NCBI GenBank assembly: GCA_016223165.1
Contig: JACRPO010000021.1
Location: 120,286 to 184,285 of the forward strand
DNA length: 64,000 nt
Direction of reading: 5' to 3'
Source: Burkholderiales bacterium
Lineage (GTDB): Bacteria; Pseudomonadota; Gammaproteobacteria; Burkholderiales; Burkholderiaceae_C
The notes under the pieces were generated by a model that saw nothing but the letters and a program-made list of their open reading frames with translations, was not told the DNA's origin and did not search any database. The translations under genes and the position numbers were made by a program. Every line of letters starts with the position of its first letter. Within the stretch, counting starts at the first letter, position 1. Shown piece after piece: positions 38,727 through 47,351 of this stretch.

Positions 38727-40835
38727 ATGACGAGCCCTCACCGAATCGAAACACGCCGGCACCAGCGCTGGCTCATGACGCTGACCACGGTTCCCGCGGC
38801 GCTGCTTGCACATGCCGCGGCGGCGCAATCGACGCAGCCTGCGCCCGCTTCCACCGTGGTCATCACCGGCAACCCGCTCGGCAACGAACGCACGCTGCTG
38901 CCCTCGGCGGTGCTGTCGGGCAACGGCCTCGCCCTGCGCCGCGCCGCGACGCTCGGCGAGACGCTCGACGGCCTGCCCGGCGTGGCCGCCACGGGCTTCG
39001 GCCCCAACGCCAGCCGGCCGGTGATCCGCGGCCTGGACGGCGACCGCGTGCGCATGCTGGACAACGGCGGCGCCTCCGTCGACGCCAGCAGCCTGAGCTT
39101 CGACCACGCCGTGGCCCTCGACCCCCTGGTCGTCGAGCGGCTCGAGGTGCTGCGTGGCCCGGCCGTGCTGCTCTACGGCGGCAGTGCGACCGGCGGCGTG
39201 GTCAACGCGATCAACAACCGCATCCCGCGTGCGCTGAGCCCCGGCCTGGCCGCACGCGCCGAGCTGCGCGGTGGCGGTGCCGCGAGCGAGCGGTCCGGTG
39301 CCGCGCTGCTCGAGGGCGCTATCGGTCCAGGCGAGGGCATGGGCGGAGGAACCGGCCTCGCCTGGCATGCCGACGCCTTCGGGCGGCGCACCGAGGACCA
39401 GCGCACGCCGACGTTCACGCCGCTGGAAGACGGCACGCCGCTCGAGCCCGCCGACCGCGTGCGCAACTCCGCCTCGCGCAGCGAGGGTGGGGCGCTGGGC
39501 GCCTCGTTCGTCGGCGGTGCCGGCCACGCGGGCCTCTCGGCAGAAACCTTCCGCAACCGCTACGGCGTGACGGTCGAGCCCGAGGTGACCATCCGCATGC
39601 AGCGCGAGCGGCAGGCCTTCTCCGGCGGCTGGAAACCGGGCCTGGCGGGCATCGAGGCGGTGGCCATCGATGCCGCGCACACGCGCTACCGCCACGAAGA
39701 GGTGGAAGGCACGGGCGAGGTCGGCACCACCTTCGAGAGCCGCGCCGACGACGCGCGCGTGGAGCTGCGCCATGCGCCGCTGGCTGGGCTGCGTGGCGTG
39801 TTCGGCGGGCAATGGGAGCAGATGGATTTCTCGGCACTGGGCGAGGAGGCCTTCGTGCCCGGCACGCAAACGCGCAGCCAGGCGGCCTTCGTGCTCGAGG
39901 AATACCAAATCCCCGGCGCCGTGGTGCTGAGCGCCGGCCTGCGCGGCGAGCGCGTGCGCGTGGCCTCGGCGGGCGATGCAGCCGATGCCGCCGAGCCGCG
40001 CTTCGGCGCGCCGAGCGAGCGCCGCTTCTCGCCGCGCAGCATCTCGGTGGGCGCGCGCGTGCCGTTGCCGGAAGGGTGGTCGCTGTCGGCTTCGTGGGCC
40101 AGCAGCCAGCGCGCGCCCACGTACTACGAGCTCTTCGCCAACGGTGTGCACGTGGCCACCGCGGCCTTCGAGCGCGGTGACGCGGCGCTCGCCGCCGAGC
40201 GCAGCCGGCACACCGAGCTCGGCCTCGCCTGGACCAGCGGGCCGCACAAGGTGGAGGTGCAGTGGTTCACGACGCGGTTCGCGAACTACATCGCGCAGGG
40301 CGCCACCGGCGCGGACATGACGATCCCCGGCGAGAACCCCGGCGACCCCGACGAGGTGTTCCCCGAGTACGCCTTTCGCGCCGTGCGTGCGAGGCTGCGC
40401 GGCTTCGAGCTCGAAGCGCACACGCGCCTTCTGACGGGCGCGCCGGTGACGCTGGACCTTTCCTTCACGCTCGACCAGGTCAAGGGCGACAACCTCGATG
40501 CCGGCGAGCCGCTGCCGCGCATCGCGCCGCTGCGCGCGCGCCTGTCGCTGGAAGCCAGCCGCGGCGGCCTGCGCGGTGGGATGGTCGTGCGGCATGCGGC
40601 AAGGCAGGACCGTGTGCCGGCCACCGACACGGCCACGCCCGGCTACACGATGCTCGACCTGTGGGCCGGGCTCGCGCTGCCGCTGCCCGACCTGCCCGGC
40701 GAGGGCAGCGTCTTCGTCAAGGCCGGCAACGTCACCGACCGGCTGGGCTACAACGCCTCGTCGATCGCGACGATGCGCGGATTGGCGCCGTTGCCGGGGC
40801 GGGCGCTCTCGGCGGGTTTGCGCTGGCGCTGGTGA
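38727..40835 (+). CDS. TonB-dependent receptor, ZnuD-like
   Basis: 702 residues: signal peptide ending near A-A-A-Q-S, plug domain with S-R-P-V-I-R-G-L-D-G-D-R-V-R-M-L-D-N and D-A-S-S-L-S-F-D-H-A-V followed by V-L-R-G-P-A-V-L-L-Y-G-G-S-A-T-G-G-V-V-N, and a 22-strand barrel ending in R-W-R-W. The plug signature is that of the ZnuD/zinc-receptor branch. It imports a bound metal or ligand across the outer membrane using TonB/ExbB/ExbD energy, here encoded 4 kb away. No obvious Zur or Fur operator is seen upstream. The small His/Cys-containing gene upstream may belong with it. Substrate is inferred. Confidence 0.85.
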   Translation: MTSPHRIETRRHQRWLMTLTTVPAALLAHAAAAQSTQPAPASTVVITGNPLGNERTLLPSAVLSGNGLALRRAATLGETLDGLPGVAATGFGPNASRPVIRGLDGDRVRMLDNGGASVDASSLSFDHAVALDPLVVERLEVLRGPAVLLYGGSATGGVVNAINNRIPRALSPGLAARAELRGGGAASERSGAALLEGAIGPGEGMGGGTGLAWHADAFGRRTEDQRTPTFTPLEDGTPLEPADRVRNSASRSEGGALGASFVGGAGHAGLSAETFRNRYGVTVEPEVTIRMQRERQAFSGGWKPGLAGIEAVAIDAAHTRYRHEEVEGTGEVGTTFESRADDARVELRHAPLAGLRGVFGGQWEQMDFSALGEEAFVPGTQTRSQAAFVLEEYQIPGAVVLSAGLRGERVRVASAGDAADAAEPRFGAPSERRFSPRSISVGARVPLPEGWSLSASWASSQRAPTYYELFANGVHVATAAFERGDAALAAERSRHTELGLAWTSGPHKVEVQWFTTRFANYIAQGATGADMTIPGENPGDPDEVFPEYAFRAVRARLRGFELEAHTRLLTGAPVTLDLSFTLDQVKGDNLDAGEPLPRIAPLRARLSLEASRGGLRGGMVVRHAARQDRVPATDTATPGYTMLDLWAGLALPLPDLPGEGSVFVKAGNVTDRLGYNASSIATMRGLAPLPGRALSAGLRWRW

Positions 40836-40907
40836 GGCCAAGCCAGCCTCGCGCCGACCTCTCTCCTGCGCGGGGTGGGGCTCTGCCTCAGCGTGAGCCT
40901 CGGCCTC

Positions 40908-41582
40908 TCAGGGGGCGAGGCGCTCGCGCACCCAGTGCGGGGCGGCCTCGCCGCCGGGCGCCGCCGGCAGCTGGTCGGCGAGGAGGTAGACGAGGCGGTC
41001 GTGCAGCCGGCTCTTGCGCCCCTGCCAGAACTCCCAGCGCTCGGGCGTGAGCCGGAAGCCGCCCCAGTGCGGCGGGCGCGGCGGATGCAGTCCGTGGCGC
41101 GCCGCCGCCTTGGCCGCCGCGGTGACGAGCACGGTACGCGAGGCGATGACACGGCTTTGCGGCGAGGCCCAGGCGCCCAGGCGCGAGTCGAGCGGGCGCG
41201 TCGCGTAGTACGCGTCGCTCTCCTCGGCGCTCGTCCTCCCGACGGGCCCCTCGATGCGCACGACGCGCTCGAGCGTGACCCAGTGGAACTGCAAGGCAGC
41301 GAAGGGATGCGCCGCCAGCTCCTGGCCCTTGCGACTCTCGTAGTTCGTGTACCAGACGATGCCGCGCTCGTCCACGCCCTTGGCGAGCACGATGCGCGTG
41401 GACGGCCGGCCGTCGGCGCCGACGGTGGCCAGCGTCATCGCGGTCGGCTCGGGCAACCGGGCGGCGAAGGCCTCGTCCATCCAGCGCCGGAACTGGGCCA
41501 GTGGCTCGTTGGCCGCCGCGGCCTCGTCGAGCTCGCCCTGCTCGTAGCTCTTGCGCTCGCCGGCGAGATCGGGCGTGGTCAC
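40908..41582 (-). CDS. pdxH: pyridoxamine/pyridoxine 5'-phosphate oxidase
   Basis: 224 residues, normal for PdxH. It oxidises pyridoxamine- or pyridoxine-phosphate to pyridoxal phosphate with FMN. Visible are P-T-A-M-T-L-A-T-V-G-A-D-G-R-P-S-T-R, V-L-A-K-G-V-D-E-R-G-I-V-W-Y-T-N-Y-E-S-R-K, a substrate arginine region with E-F-W-Q-G-R-K-S-R-L-H-D-R, and the C-terminal W-x-x-x-R-L-A-P block (W-V-R-E-R-L-A-P). The start is GTG at 41582, preceded by AGAAGGT; it overlaps by GTGA the stop of a 68-codon upstream frame. It is convergent to the receptor gene. Confidence 0.95.
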   Translation of the reverse strand: MTTPDLAGERKSYEQGELDEAAAANEPLAQFRRWMDEAFAARLPEPTAMTLATVGADGRPSTRIVLAKGVDERGIVWYTNYESRKGQELAAHPFAALQFHWVTLERVVRIEGPVGRTSAEESDAYYATRPLDSRLGAWASPQSRVIASRTVLVTAAAKAAARHGLHPPRPPHWGGFRLTPERWEFWQGRKSRLHDRLVYLLADQLPAAPGGEAAPHWVRERLAP

Positions 41583-41785
41583 CGGCGCACCTTCTGGCCC
41601 GGCACGACGGCACTCGCCCCGCTTCGCGCGAGCGGACCCTGCGGCCGCGTGCCGGCCGGGCGAACGGATGCTCCCGCCCTCGAGGTGGCCGACGACGCCA
41701 GTTCTCGCGCCGCGCTCGCGGGTTCTCTCGCGCACCGGATACCTTCCGGACGACCCGTTAGCTGACAAGTTAGGGGGGAACTCAT
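41579..41785 (-). CDS. 68-codon frame upstream of and overlapping pdxH (tentative)
   Basis: From an ATG at 41785 the frame reads M-S-S-P-L-T-C-Q and then low-complexity Arg/Ala/Ser/Gly residues to a TGA that overlaps the pdxH GTG by four bases (GTGA). A TATACT sequence (41795-41800, minus strand) just upstream of the ATG could be a -10 element, giving an almost leaderless message, or the region may be a plain 200-base pdxH leader. There is no recognisable domain and the residue content is typical of GC-rich non-coding frames. Confidence 0.25.
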   Translation of the reverse strand: MSSPLTCQLTGRPEGIRCAREPASAARELASSATSRAGASVRPAGTRPQGPLARSGASAVVPGQKVRR

Positions 41786-41989
41786 GGCGCGGGCAGTATA
41801 GACAGGCATCCGACGGGCACCCGAACCGCTCGACGCCCGGTGAGCATCGAGGCCCGGTCGATCCCTTAAGTGGAAGGCCGTAAGTACACGTCCCACTTTC
41901 TGTGCCGGGCGGGGCGCCGCATTCTCGGGCTCTCAAGGGAACACAGAGAAGGGTCACGTGTCGGCCGCGCCGGCGCGTTGAAGTGGGGC
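41583..41989. other. divergent gap pdxH / MobA-like gene (407 bp)
   Basis: This stretch holds no confident gene. It contains the tentative 68-codon frame on the minus strand, a direct repeat GTTAG-7-GTTAG (41757-41773) in a less GC-rich patch, the TATACT hexamer (41795-41800), and an AAGTGG/CCACTT pair around 41869-41900. An in-frame ATG at 41870 would extend the MobA-like protein by 40 residues, but they resemble no family sequence. Promoters for both divergent genes are presumably here. Confidence 0.5.
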
Positions 41990-42601
41990 ATGAGGTTCCG
42001 TCCTTCCATCGTCGTGGTGGCCGCGGGCCGCGGCAGCCGGTTCGGCGCAGGTGCGCCCGACGCACGCTCCAAGCTTGAACAGCCCTTCGGCCTGTCCACC
42101 GTGCTCGGCACGACCGTGCGCAACGCCGTTCAGAGCCAGTTGCCGGTGGTGGTGGTGACCGTCGCCGCGCTCCTTTCCGCCGCTTCGGCGCACCTGGCGC
42201 AGCGCGACATCGTCGTCGTCAGTGACGAGGAGGCCGCACGCGGCATGGGCCACTCGATCGCGGCCGGCGTGGCCGAGCGCTCGGGCGCGCCCGGCTGGTT
42301 GGTGCTGCCCGGCGACATGCCGCTCGTGCAGCCGGGCACCTTGCTCGCCGTGGCCAGCGCGCTCGAGCATCACGCCGTCGCCTACGCGCAGTACCGGGGC
42401 CGGCGCGGCCACCCGGTGGGCTTCTCGTCCGAGCTGTACTCGGAGCTGGTGCTGCTCAAGGGCGACGAGGGCGCGCGGCGCATCGTCGCGCGCTACCCGG
42501 CCTTCGGCGTGGATGTGACTGATGCCGGCGTGCTGGTCGACATCGACACGCCCGCTGATCTCGACGCCGCGCGCACGGCGGCCGCGGCGATGGCGGTGTA
42601 G
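41990..42601 (+). CDS. MobA/MocA-like nucleotidyltransferase
   Basis: 203 residues of the NTP_transf_3 family. The N-terminal nucleotide site is V-V-V-A-A-G-R-G-S-R-F-G-A (L-A-A-G-x-S-x-R-x-G-like) and the metal-binding P-G-D-M-P-L-V follows near the middle; R-R-G-H-P-V-G-F is the molybdopterin-contacting block in MocA/MobA relatives and D-I-D-T-P-A-D-L ends the fold. It probably transfers CMP or GMP to molybdenum cofactor. No other Moco gene is in the window, so specificity is open. The ATG at 41990 has GTGGGG just upstream. Confidence 0.85.
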   Translation: MRFRPSIVVVAAGRGSRFGAGAPDARSKLEQPFGLSTVLGTTVRNAVQSQLPVVVVTVAALLSAASAHLAQRDIVVVSDEEAARGMGHSIAAGVAERSGAPGWLVLPGDMPLVQPGTLLAVASALEHHAVAYAQYRGRRGHPVGFSSELYSELVLLKGDEGARRIVARYPAFGVDVTDAGVLVDIDTPADLDAARTAAAAMAV

Positions 42602-42638
42602 GTCGGCCCAGGGCGGTCCCTGCCGGTCCCTGCCGTTC

Positions 42639-42665
42639 CCGGACCGGCCGGTGCGGCCGGTCCGG
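42639..42665. terminator. perfect GC-rich hairpin after the MobA-like gene
   Basis: CCGGACCGGCC (42639-42649) pairs exactly with GGCCGGTCCGG (42655-42665) around GGTGC, 38 bases beyond the stop at 42601. There is no T-tract, so if it terminates it would need Rho or act as an RNA 3' end stabiliser. It separates the MobA-like gene from the Fur-controlled tonB operon. Confidence 0.55.
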
Positions 42666-42833
42666 CCCTCCCTCGGCCGAGGCGCCGGCGAAGCGCGGTC
42701 CCTCGCTTCCAGCTGCGAGACTGGCCCCTGGCCGCTTGGCAGTCCCCGGGCGTGTCCAAGACCCTGTTCGTCCCCCGGCTGGCGGCTGCGGTCCCAAGCG
42801 TCGGGAAAGCGCGACGATCCGATCGTTTGCAGT

Positions 42834-42861
42834 AATGCGAGTCATTCGCATTGCGATTATC
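42834..42861. promoter_or_regulatory. Fur-type operator upstream of tonB
   Basis: AATGCGAGTCATTCGCATT (42834-42852) is a 19-bp inverted repeat (AATGCGA / TCGCATT) of the betaproteobacterial Fur-box type, and the array of ATT-starting hexamers ATTCGC, ATTGCG, ATTATC continues to 42861. It lies 23-50 bp upstream of the tonB start, where Fur-Fe would block transcription in iron-rich cells. The region is AT-richer than its surroundings. Confidence 0.75.
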
Positions 42862-42883
42862 ATGATGTTCGCGATTCACCGAC

Positions 42884-43627
42884 ATGCCTACCGACCCCGC
42901 CTCATCCACTGCCGCCGAGCGGACAGTGCCATCAATGGCCGGCCTCACGCCGGCGCTCGCTCAGCCCAGCGAGATCGGCGCGCTCGAGCGCCGCGCGCTG
43001 GTGTTCGGGGTCGGCCTTGCGCATCTGGCTGGGGCCTGGGCGCTGCTGCAGGTGGACGCGGTGCGTGCCGCCGCGCATGAGATCGCGCCGTTGGTCGTCG
43101 ACCTCGTGGCACCCCCGGCACCCCCGGTGCCGCCACCACCCGTGCCGCCGCCGCCCTTGCCGCGCGTGGCGCCGCCGCCGCCACCACCGGCGCCGCTGTT
43201 GGCCGCGCCGCCGGCACCAACGCCCGTCCCCGAGACCTTCGCGACCCCCGCGCCGCCACCCGACCCCGTGCCGGCGCCGCCCGAGCCGGTGCCGGCACCT
43301 GTCGTGCAGGCCGTGCCGGCGCCACCCCCGCCCGCACCGCCGCGCAAGGTGGTGCCGGCCACGGCCGTCGAGTACTTGCGCCTGCCGCCGGTGGAAGTGC
43401 CGCGCCTGTCGCGGCGCGCCGGCGAGAGCGGCACGGTGTGGCTGCGCGTCGTCGTCGACGTGCGCGGCCAGCCGCTGCAGGTGAGCGTGCAGCGCAGCTC
43501 GGGCCACGCCCGGCTGGACGAGCAGGCCTTGTGGGCCATGCGCCAGGCGCGCTTCAAGCCGCAGACCGAGAACGGCCAGCCGGTCGAGCTCGAAGTGACC
43601 GCCCCCATCGAATACACGCTGGAGTGA
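42884..43627 (+). CDS. tonB: TonB energy-transduction protein
   Basis: 247 residues: one N-terminal membrane helix (A-L-V-F-G-V-G-L-A-H-L-A-G-A-W-A-L-L), a long proline-rich periplasmic spacer (about 75-160) and a C-terminal TonB domain with E-S-G-T-V-W-L-R-V-V-V-D-V-R-G-Q-P and A-L-W-A-M-R-Q-A-R-F-K-P. It carries proton-motive energy from ExbB/ExbD to outer-membrane receptors. The Fur-type site upstream indicates iron control. exbB begins 8 bp after the stop, so tonB-exbB-exbD is one operon. Confidence 0.95.
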   Translation: MPTDPASSTAAERTVPSMAGLTPALAQPSEIGALERRALVFGVGLAHLAGAWALLQVDAVRAAAHEIAPLVVDLVAPPAPPVPPPPVPPPPLPRVAPPPPPPAPLLAAPPAPTPVPETFATPAPPPDPVPAPPEPVPAPVVQAVPAPPPPAPPRKVVPATAVEYLRLPPVEVPRLSRRAGESGTVWLRVVVDVRGQPLQVSVQRSSGHARLDEQALWAMRQARFKPQTENGQPVELEVTAPIEYTLE

Positions 43628-43635
43628 CAAGTCCC

Positions 43636-44412
43636 ATGGAACCCACCACGAGCACGGCCACCGCCTTCGGGCTTGCGCATCTGCTGGCGCAAAGCGACGC
43701 CGTCGGCCGCACGCTGCTCTTCCTGCTGCTGGCGATGTCGGCCGCCTCCTGGGCGCTGATCGCCGTCAAGGGCTACGCGCTCGTGCGGCGCAAGCGGCGC
43801 AGCGCCGCCTTCCTCGATTTCTTCTGGAACGCGCATTCGCTCGACGAGGTGCAGCAGCACCTGGCGGGCGAGGGTGCGCGCGACCCCTTCGGGCACCTGT
43901 CGGCGCACGCCCTGCACGCGCAGGCCCACCACGCGCGCCACGCGCGCCAAGGCGGCGCGCGGCTGGCCGAGGCGGGCACGGCGAGCGAGTACATCACGCG
44001 CACGATCAAGAAGGTGCTCGACGAAGAGACGATGCGGCTCGAGAGCGGCCTCACGCTGCTCGCGACCGTCGGCGCGACCGCGCCTTTCGTCGGCCTCTTC
44101 GGCACCGTGTGGGGCGTCTATCACGCGTTGGTGGCCATCGGCGTCAGCGGCGCGGGCACGCTCGACAAGGTGGCCGGCCCGGTGGGCGAGGCGCTCATCA
44201 TGACCGGCATCGGCCTCGCGGTCGCCATCCCCGCGGTCGTCGCCTACAACGCCTTCACGCGCAGCAACCGCGTGCTGGCGGCGCGGCTCGACGCCTTCGC
44301 CTTCGAGCTGCACAGCTTCCTCACGCTCGGCCAGGCACCGGGCGCCGCGGTGCGCGGCGAGGGGCGCGGCGAGGCCGCCAACGTACGCTCGCTGAAGCCG
44401 GCCGCGGCCTGA
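43636..44412 (+). CDS. exbB: ExbB proton-channel subunit
   Basis: 258 residues of the MotA/TolQ/ExbB family. Three hydrophobic helices at about 20-45, 150-175 and 185-210; the second and third include L-A-T-V-G-A-T-A-P-F-V-G-L-F-G-T-V-W-G and I-G-L-A-V-A-I-P-A-V-V-A-Y-N. It forms the pentameric inner-membrane ring around ExbD and energises TonB. The ATG at 43636 is 8 bp after tonB. It is followed by exbD after 36 bp. Confidence 0.95.
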   Translation: MEPTTSTATAFGLAHLLAQSDAVGRTLLFLLLAMSAASWALIAVKGYALVRRKRRSAAFLDFFWNAHSLDEVQQHLAGEGARDPFGHLSAHALHAQAHHARHARQGGARLAEAGTASEYITRTIKKVLDEETMRLESGLTLLATVGATAPFVGLFGTVWGVYHALVAIGVSGAGTLDKVAGPVGEALIMTGIGLAVAIPAVVAYNAFTRSNRVLAARLDAFAFELHSFLTLGQAPGAAVRGEGRGEAANVRSLKPAAA

Positions 44413-44448
44413 CCCCGCGCAGCGCCGAACCCCCATCCGGAGCCGCCG

Positions 44449-44868
44449 ATGGCCTTCGCCTCCTTCGACGACCGCCGCGCCAGCGCGCCGATGGCCGAGA
44501 TCAACATGGTGCCGCTGATCGACGTGATGCTGGTGCTGCTGGTGATATTCATCGTCACCGCGCCTCTGCTGACGCATGCGGTCAAGCTCGAACTGCCGCG
44601 CGTGAGCTCGCAGCCCAATCCGCTCAAGCCCGAGAAGATCGACTTCGCGATCGACGCCGCCGGCCAGCGCTTCTGGAACGGCGAGCCGCTCTCGCGCGCC
44701 GCCGCGGCCGAGCGTTTTGCCGCCGCGGGCAAGGCGCCCGTGCAGCCCGAGATCCACTTGCGCGCCGACCAGTCGGTGGCCTATCGCGCCGTGGCCGAGA
44801 CGCTGGCCGATGCGACACGCGCCGGGCTCACGCGCATCGGCTTCGTGAGCGAGCCCGACCGACCTTGA
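44449..44868 (+). CDS. exbD: ExbD proton-channel subunit
   Basis: 139 residues: short cytosolic N-terminus, one membrane helix (V-P-L-I-D-V-M-L-V-L-L-V-I-F-I-V-T-A-P) containing the proton-carrying aspartate in L-I-D-V-M, and a periplasmic ExbD/TolR domain. It works with ExbB and TonB. The ATG is preceded by GGAGCCGCCG. It is the third gene of the tonB operon; the receptor gene begins 122 bp later. Confidence 0.95.
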   Translation: MAFASFDDRRASAPMAEINMVPLIDVMLVLLVIFIVTAPLLTHAVKLELPRVSSQPNPLKPEKIDFAIDAAGQRFWNGEPLSRAAAAERFAAAGKAPVQPEIHLRADQSVAYRAVAETLADATRAGLTRIGFVSEPDRP

Positions 44869-44990
44869 GGGGGCTCTGACCCGGCCCGAGGAACCGAACC
44901 GAAGAGCACGACCGCCTTTCGACAACCGACCCAGCCAGCCGCCGCCAGCGGGTCCCGTGGAACCACAAGACCAGACCACACGAGGACACG

Positions 44991-47342
44991 ATGAGACGAC
45001 TGACTCCACTCCCGACGAACCACCGCGCAGGCGCTGCGCGCATGCGCCAGCTGCCAGTGGTTGCGGCTGCCGCCGCCACCTTCGGCTGGCCTGCGCTCGC
45101 CACCATCGCCCTGGCACAGCAGGCCGCCGCGCCGGCGGGTGCCGCCAGCGCTCCCGCTGGCTCCGCCAGCGCCCCCGCCGGCGCGCCGGCCGCAGCGGAC
45201 CCGGCCAAGCCCGCCGCCGTGCTGCCCGTCGTGCGCGCGCGCGCCGCGGCCGAGCCGCAAGGCAAGGACGGCGTGCAGGCCACCACCACGCGCATCGGCA
45301 AGGGCAAGCAGGAGCTGCGCGACATCCCGCAGTCGGTGACCGTCGTCACCGAGCGGCTGATCGACGACCGCAACCTCGACACGCTGAAGGACGTGCTGCG
45401 CCAGTCCTCGGGCATCTCCTTCCTGGCCGCCGAAGGCGGCGAGGAGGACATCCGCCTGCGCGGCTTCTCGCTGCAGGCCACCGGCGACGTCTTCGTCGAC
45501 GGCATGCGCGACCCCGCGTTCTACGAGCGCGACACCTTCTTCTTCGACCGCATCGAGATCATCCGCGGCTCGGCGTCGATGCTATTCGGCCGCGGCTCCA
45601 CCGGCGGCGCGGTGAACATGGTGACCAAGGCGCCGCGCCTGATCGAGGAGCACCAGGTCGACGTCACGATGGGCAGCCACGGCTACCTGCGCGCGGTGGG
45701 CGACTTCAACCTGCTGCTGGCGCCCGGCACGGCGCTGCGCCTGGGCACCATGGCGACAGAGGCCGACAACAACGGCGCCGGCACGCGCCTGAGCAAGCAG
45801 GGCGTGGCCGGCGCGCTGAACTGGGGCATCGGCGAGCGGCACGAGTTCTCGGCGAGCGGCTACTACCTGGACAACGACAACGGCATCAACTACGGCCTGC
45901 CCTATGTCCGGCCGACCGCGACCTCGCCGGTACAGGACACGACCCTGCTGCCACTGTCGCCGACCGCCTATTACGGCATGGCGAGCGACCGCAACCACGG
46001 CTCGGCGGCCACGCTGGGCGCCGCGCACACGTGGCGCATCGACCGCAACACGGAACTCGTGACCAAGTTGCGCCAGGGTCACTACGAACGCGACCAGCGC
46101 GCCAGCACGATCCGCTTCGCTGGCGCGGCCAGCCAGCCCGGCGGCCTGGCCGCGAGTCTGGAGACACTCGGCCCGAACACGGTGCTCAACCGCGGCACGC
46201 CGCTGAAGATCCAGGACCTCGACACGGTCTTCCTGCAAAGCGACCTGGGCGCGAAGTTCTCGGCGCTGGGCATGAAGCACAGCCTGCAGGCCGGCCTCGA
46301 TCTTGCCGACGAGCGCAAGCGTGTCTACGCGCAGCGCACCGCGGCGCAGGGTGGCGTCGTGCCGGTGAAGCCGCCGACGCTGATCGGCACGCCCGATGAC
46401 GGCGCCTCGATCGCCGAGGACTCGCGCGTGCTGCGCCTGGCCAGCCGCTACGAGAGCCAGGGCGAGGGCCTGTACGTGCAGGACCTGATCGAGTTCGTGC
46501 CGAAGTGGAAGCTGCTCGCCGGCCTGCGCTACGACCATCTCGTCGGCGACTACGACACCTTTGCGATCCCGGCCAACGCCGCCGGTCCCGAGACGACGAC
46601 CAGCTACCGCATGAAGGTCTCCGAACTGAGCAAGCGCGCGGGCCTGCTGTTCCAGCCGAACGAACGCATGAGCTTTCACTTCTCGTACGCGACCTCGTTC
46701 AACACCTCGGGCGACGCCTACTCGCTCTCGGCGGCCAACGTCGATATCCCACCCGAGCAGAGCATCAACCTCGAGCTCGGGGCCAAGGCCGACTCGGCCG
46801 ACGGCAACTTCAGCGTGCGCGTGGCGGCGTTTCGCGCCACCAAGCTGCATGAGCGCAACACCGATCCGCTGGTCAACCTCGTCACGCTGTCGGGCAAGCG
46901 GCACGTGGCCGGCTTCGAGCTCGACCTGGCCGGGCGGTTGACGCCGGCCTGGGAGGTCTGGGGCTCGTACATGTGGCTGCCGGTGGCCAACATCGACGTC
47001 GGCGTCGCCGGCTCCGAAGGGCAGGGCGCGCGCCCCTCGCTGACGCCGCAGCACACAGGCTCGATCTGGACCACCTACAAGCTCTCGCAGGCGCTGCGCG
47101 TGGGCGGCGGTCTCAATGCCCGCTCGGGCCAGTCGCCGCTGCGCAACCCCGGCTTCTACGTGCCCAAGTTCATCACCGGCGACCTGATGGCCGAGTACCA
47201 CGTCGTCTACGACAAGCTCATCTTCAAGGCCAACCTGATCAACGTCGCCGACAAGCTCTACGCCGATCAGCTCTACACCGGCCACTACATCCCGGGGCCG
47301 GGCCGCCTGTTGCAGGTGACGGGCACCTACAAGTTCAACTGA
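44991..47342 (+). CDS. catecholate siderophore TonB-dependent receptor
   Basis: 783 residues: signal peptide with an Ala/Gly-rich tail, plug domain with I-P-Q-S-V-T-V-V-T, L-R-G-F-S-L-Q, F-V-D-G-M-R-D and E-I-I-R-G-S-A-S-M-L-F-G-R-G-S-T-G-G-A-V-N, and a barrel ending in Y-K-F-N. The plug resembles the Fiu/FepA-type catecholate receptors (D-x-F-V-D-G-M-R-D). It probably imports ferric catecholates with energy from the tonB-exbBD products encoded just upstream. A DUF1513 gene follows after 9 bp. It may be transcribed with the tonB operon or from its own promoter. Confidence 0.9.
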   Translation: MRRLTPLPTNHRAGAARMRQLPVVAAAAATFGWPALATIALAQQAAAPAGAASAPAGSASAPAGAPAAADPAKPAAVLPVVRARAAAEPQGKDGVQATTTRIGKGKQELRDIPQSVTVVTERLIDDRNLDTLKDVLRQSSGISFLAAEGGEEDIRLRGFSLQATGDVFVDGMRDPAFYERDTFFFDRIEIIRGSASMLFGRGSTGGAVNMVTKAPRLIEEHQVDVTMGSHGYLRAVGDFNLLLAPGTALRLGTMATEADNNGAGTRLSKQGVAGALNWGIGERHEFSASGYYLDNDNGINYGLPYVRPTATSPVQDTTLLPLSPTAYYGMASDRNHGSAATLGAAHTWRIDRNTELVTKLRQGHYERDQRASTIRFAGAASQPGGLAASLETLGPNTVLNRGTPLKIQDLDTVFLQSDLGAKFSALGMKHSLQAGLDLADERKRVYAQRTAAQGGVVPVKPPTLIGTPDDGASIAEDSRVLRLASRYESQGEGLYVQDLIEFVPKWKLLAGLRYDHLVGDYDTFAIPANAAGPETTTSYRMKVSELSKRAGLLFQPNERMSFHFSYATSFNTSGDAYSLSAANVDIPPEQSINLELGAKADSADGNFSVRVAAFRATKLHERNTDPLVNLVTLSGKRHVAGFELDLAGRLTPAWEVWGSYMWLPVANIDVGVAGSEGQGARPSLTPQHTGSIWTTYKLSQALRVGGGLNARSGQSPLRNPGFYVPKFITGDLMAEYHVVYDKLIFKANLINVADKLYADQLYTGHYIPGPGRLLQVTGTYKFN

Positions 47343-47351
47343 GGGGCGAGG

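Noticed and set aside
41870..41989. 40-residue N-terminal extension of the MobA-like protein from an ATG at 41870
   Set aside because: The extension has no family similarity, and the ATG at 41990 starts exactly at the conserved nucleotide-binding strand with a ribosome site.
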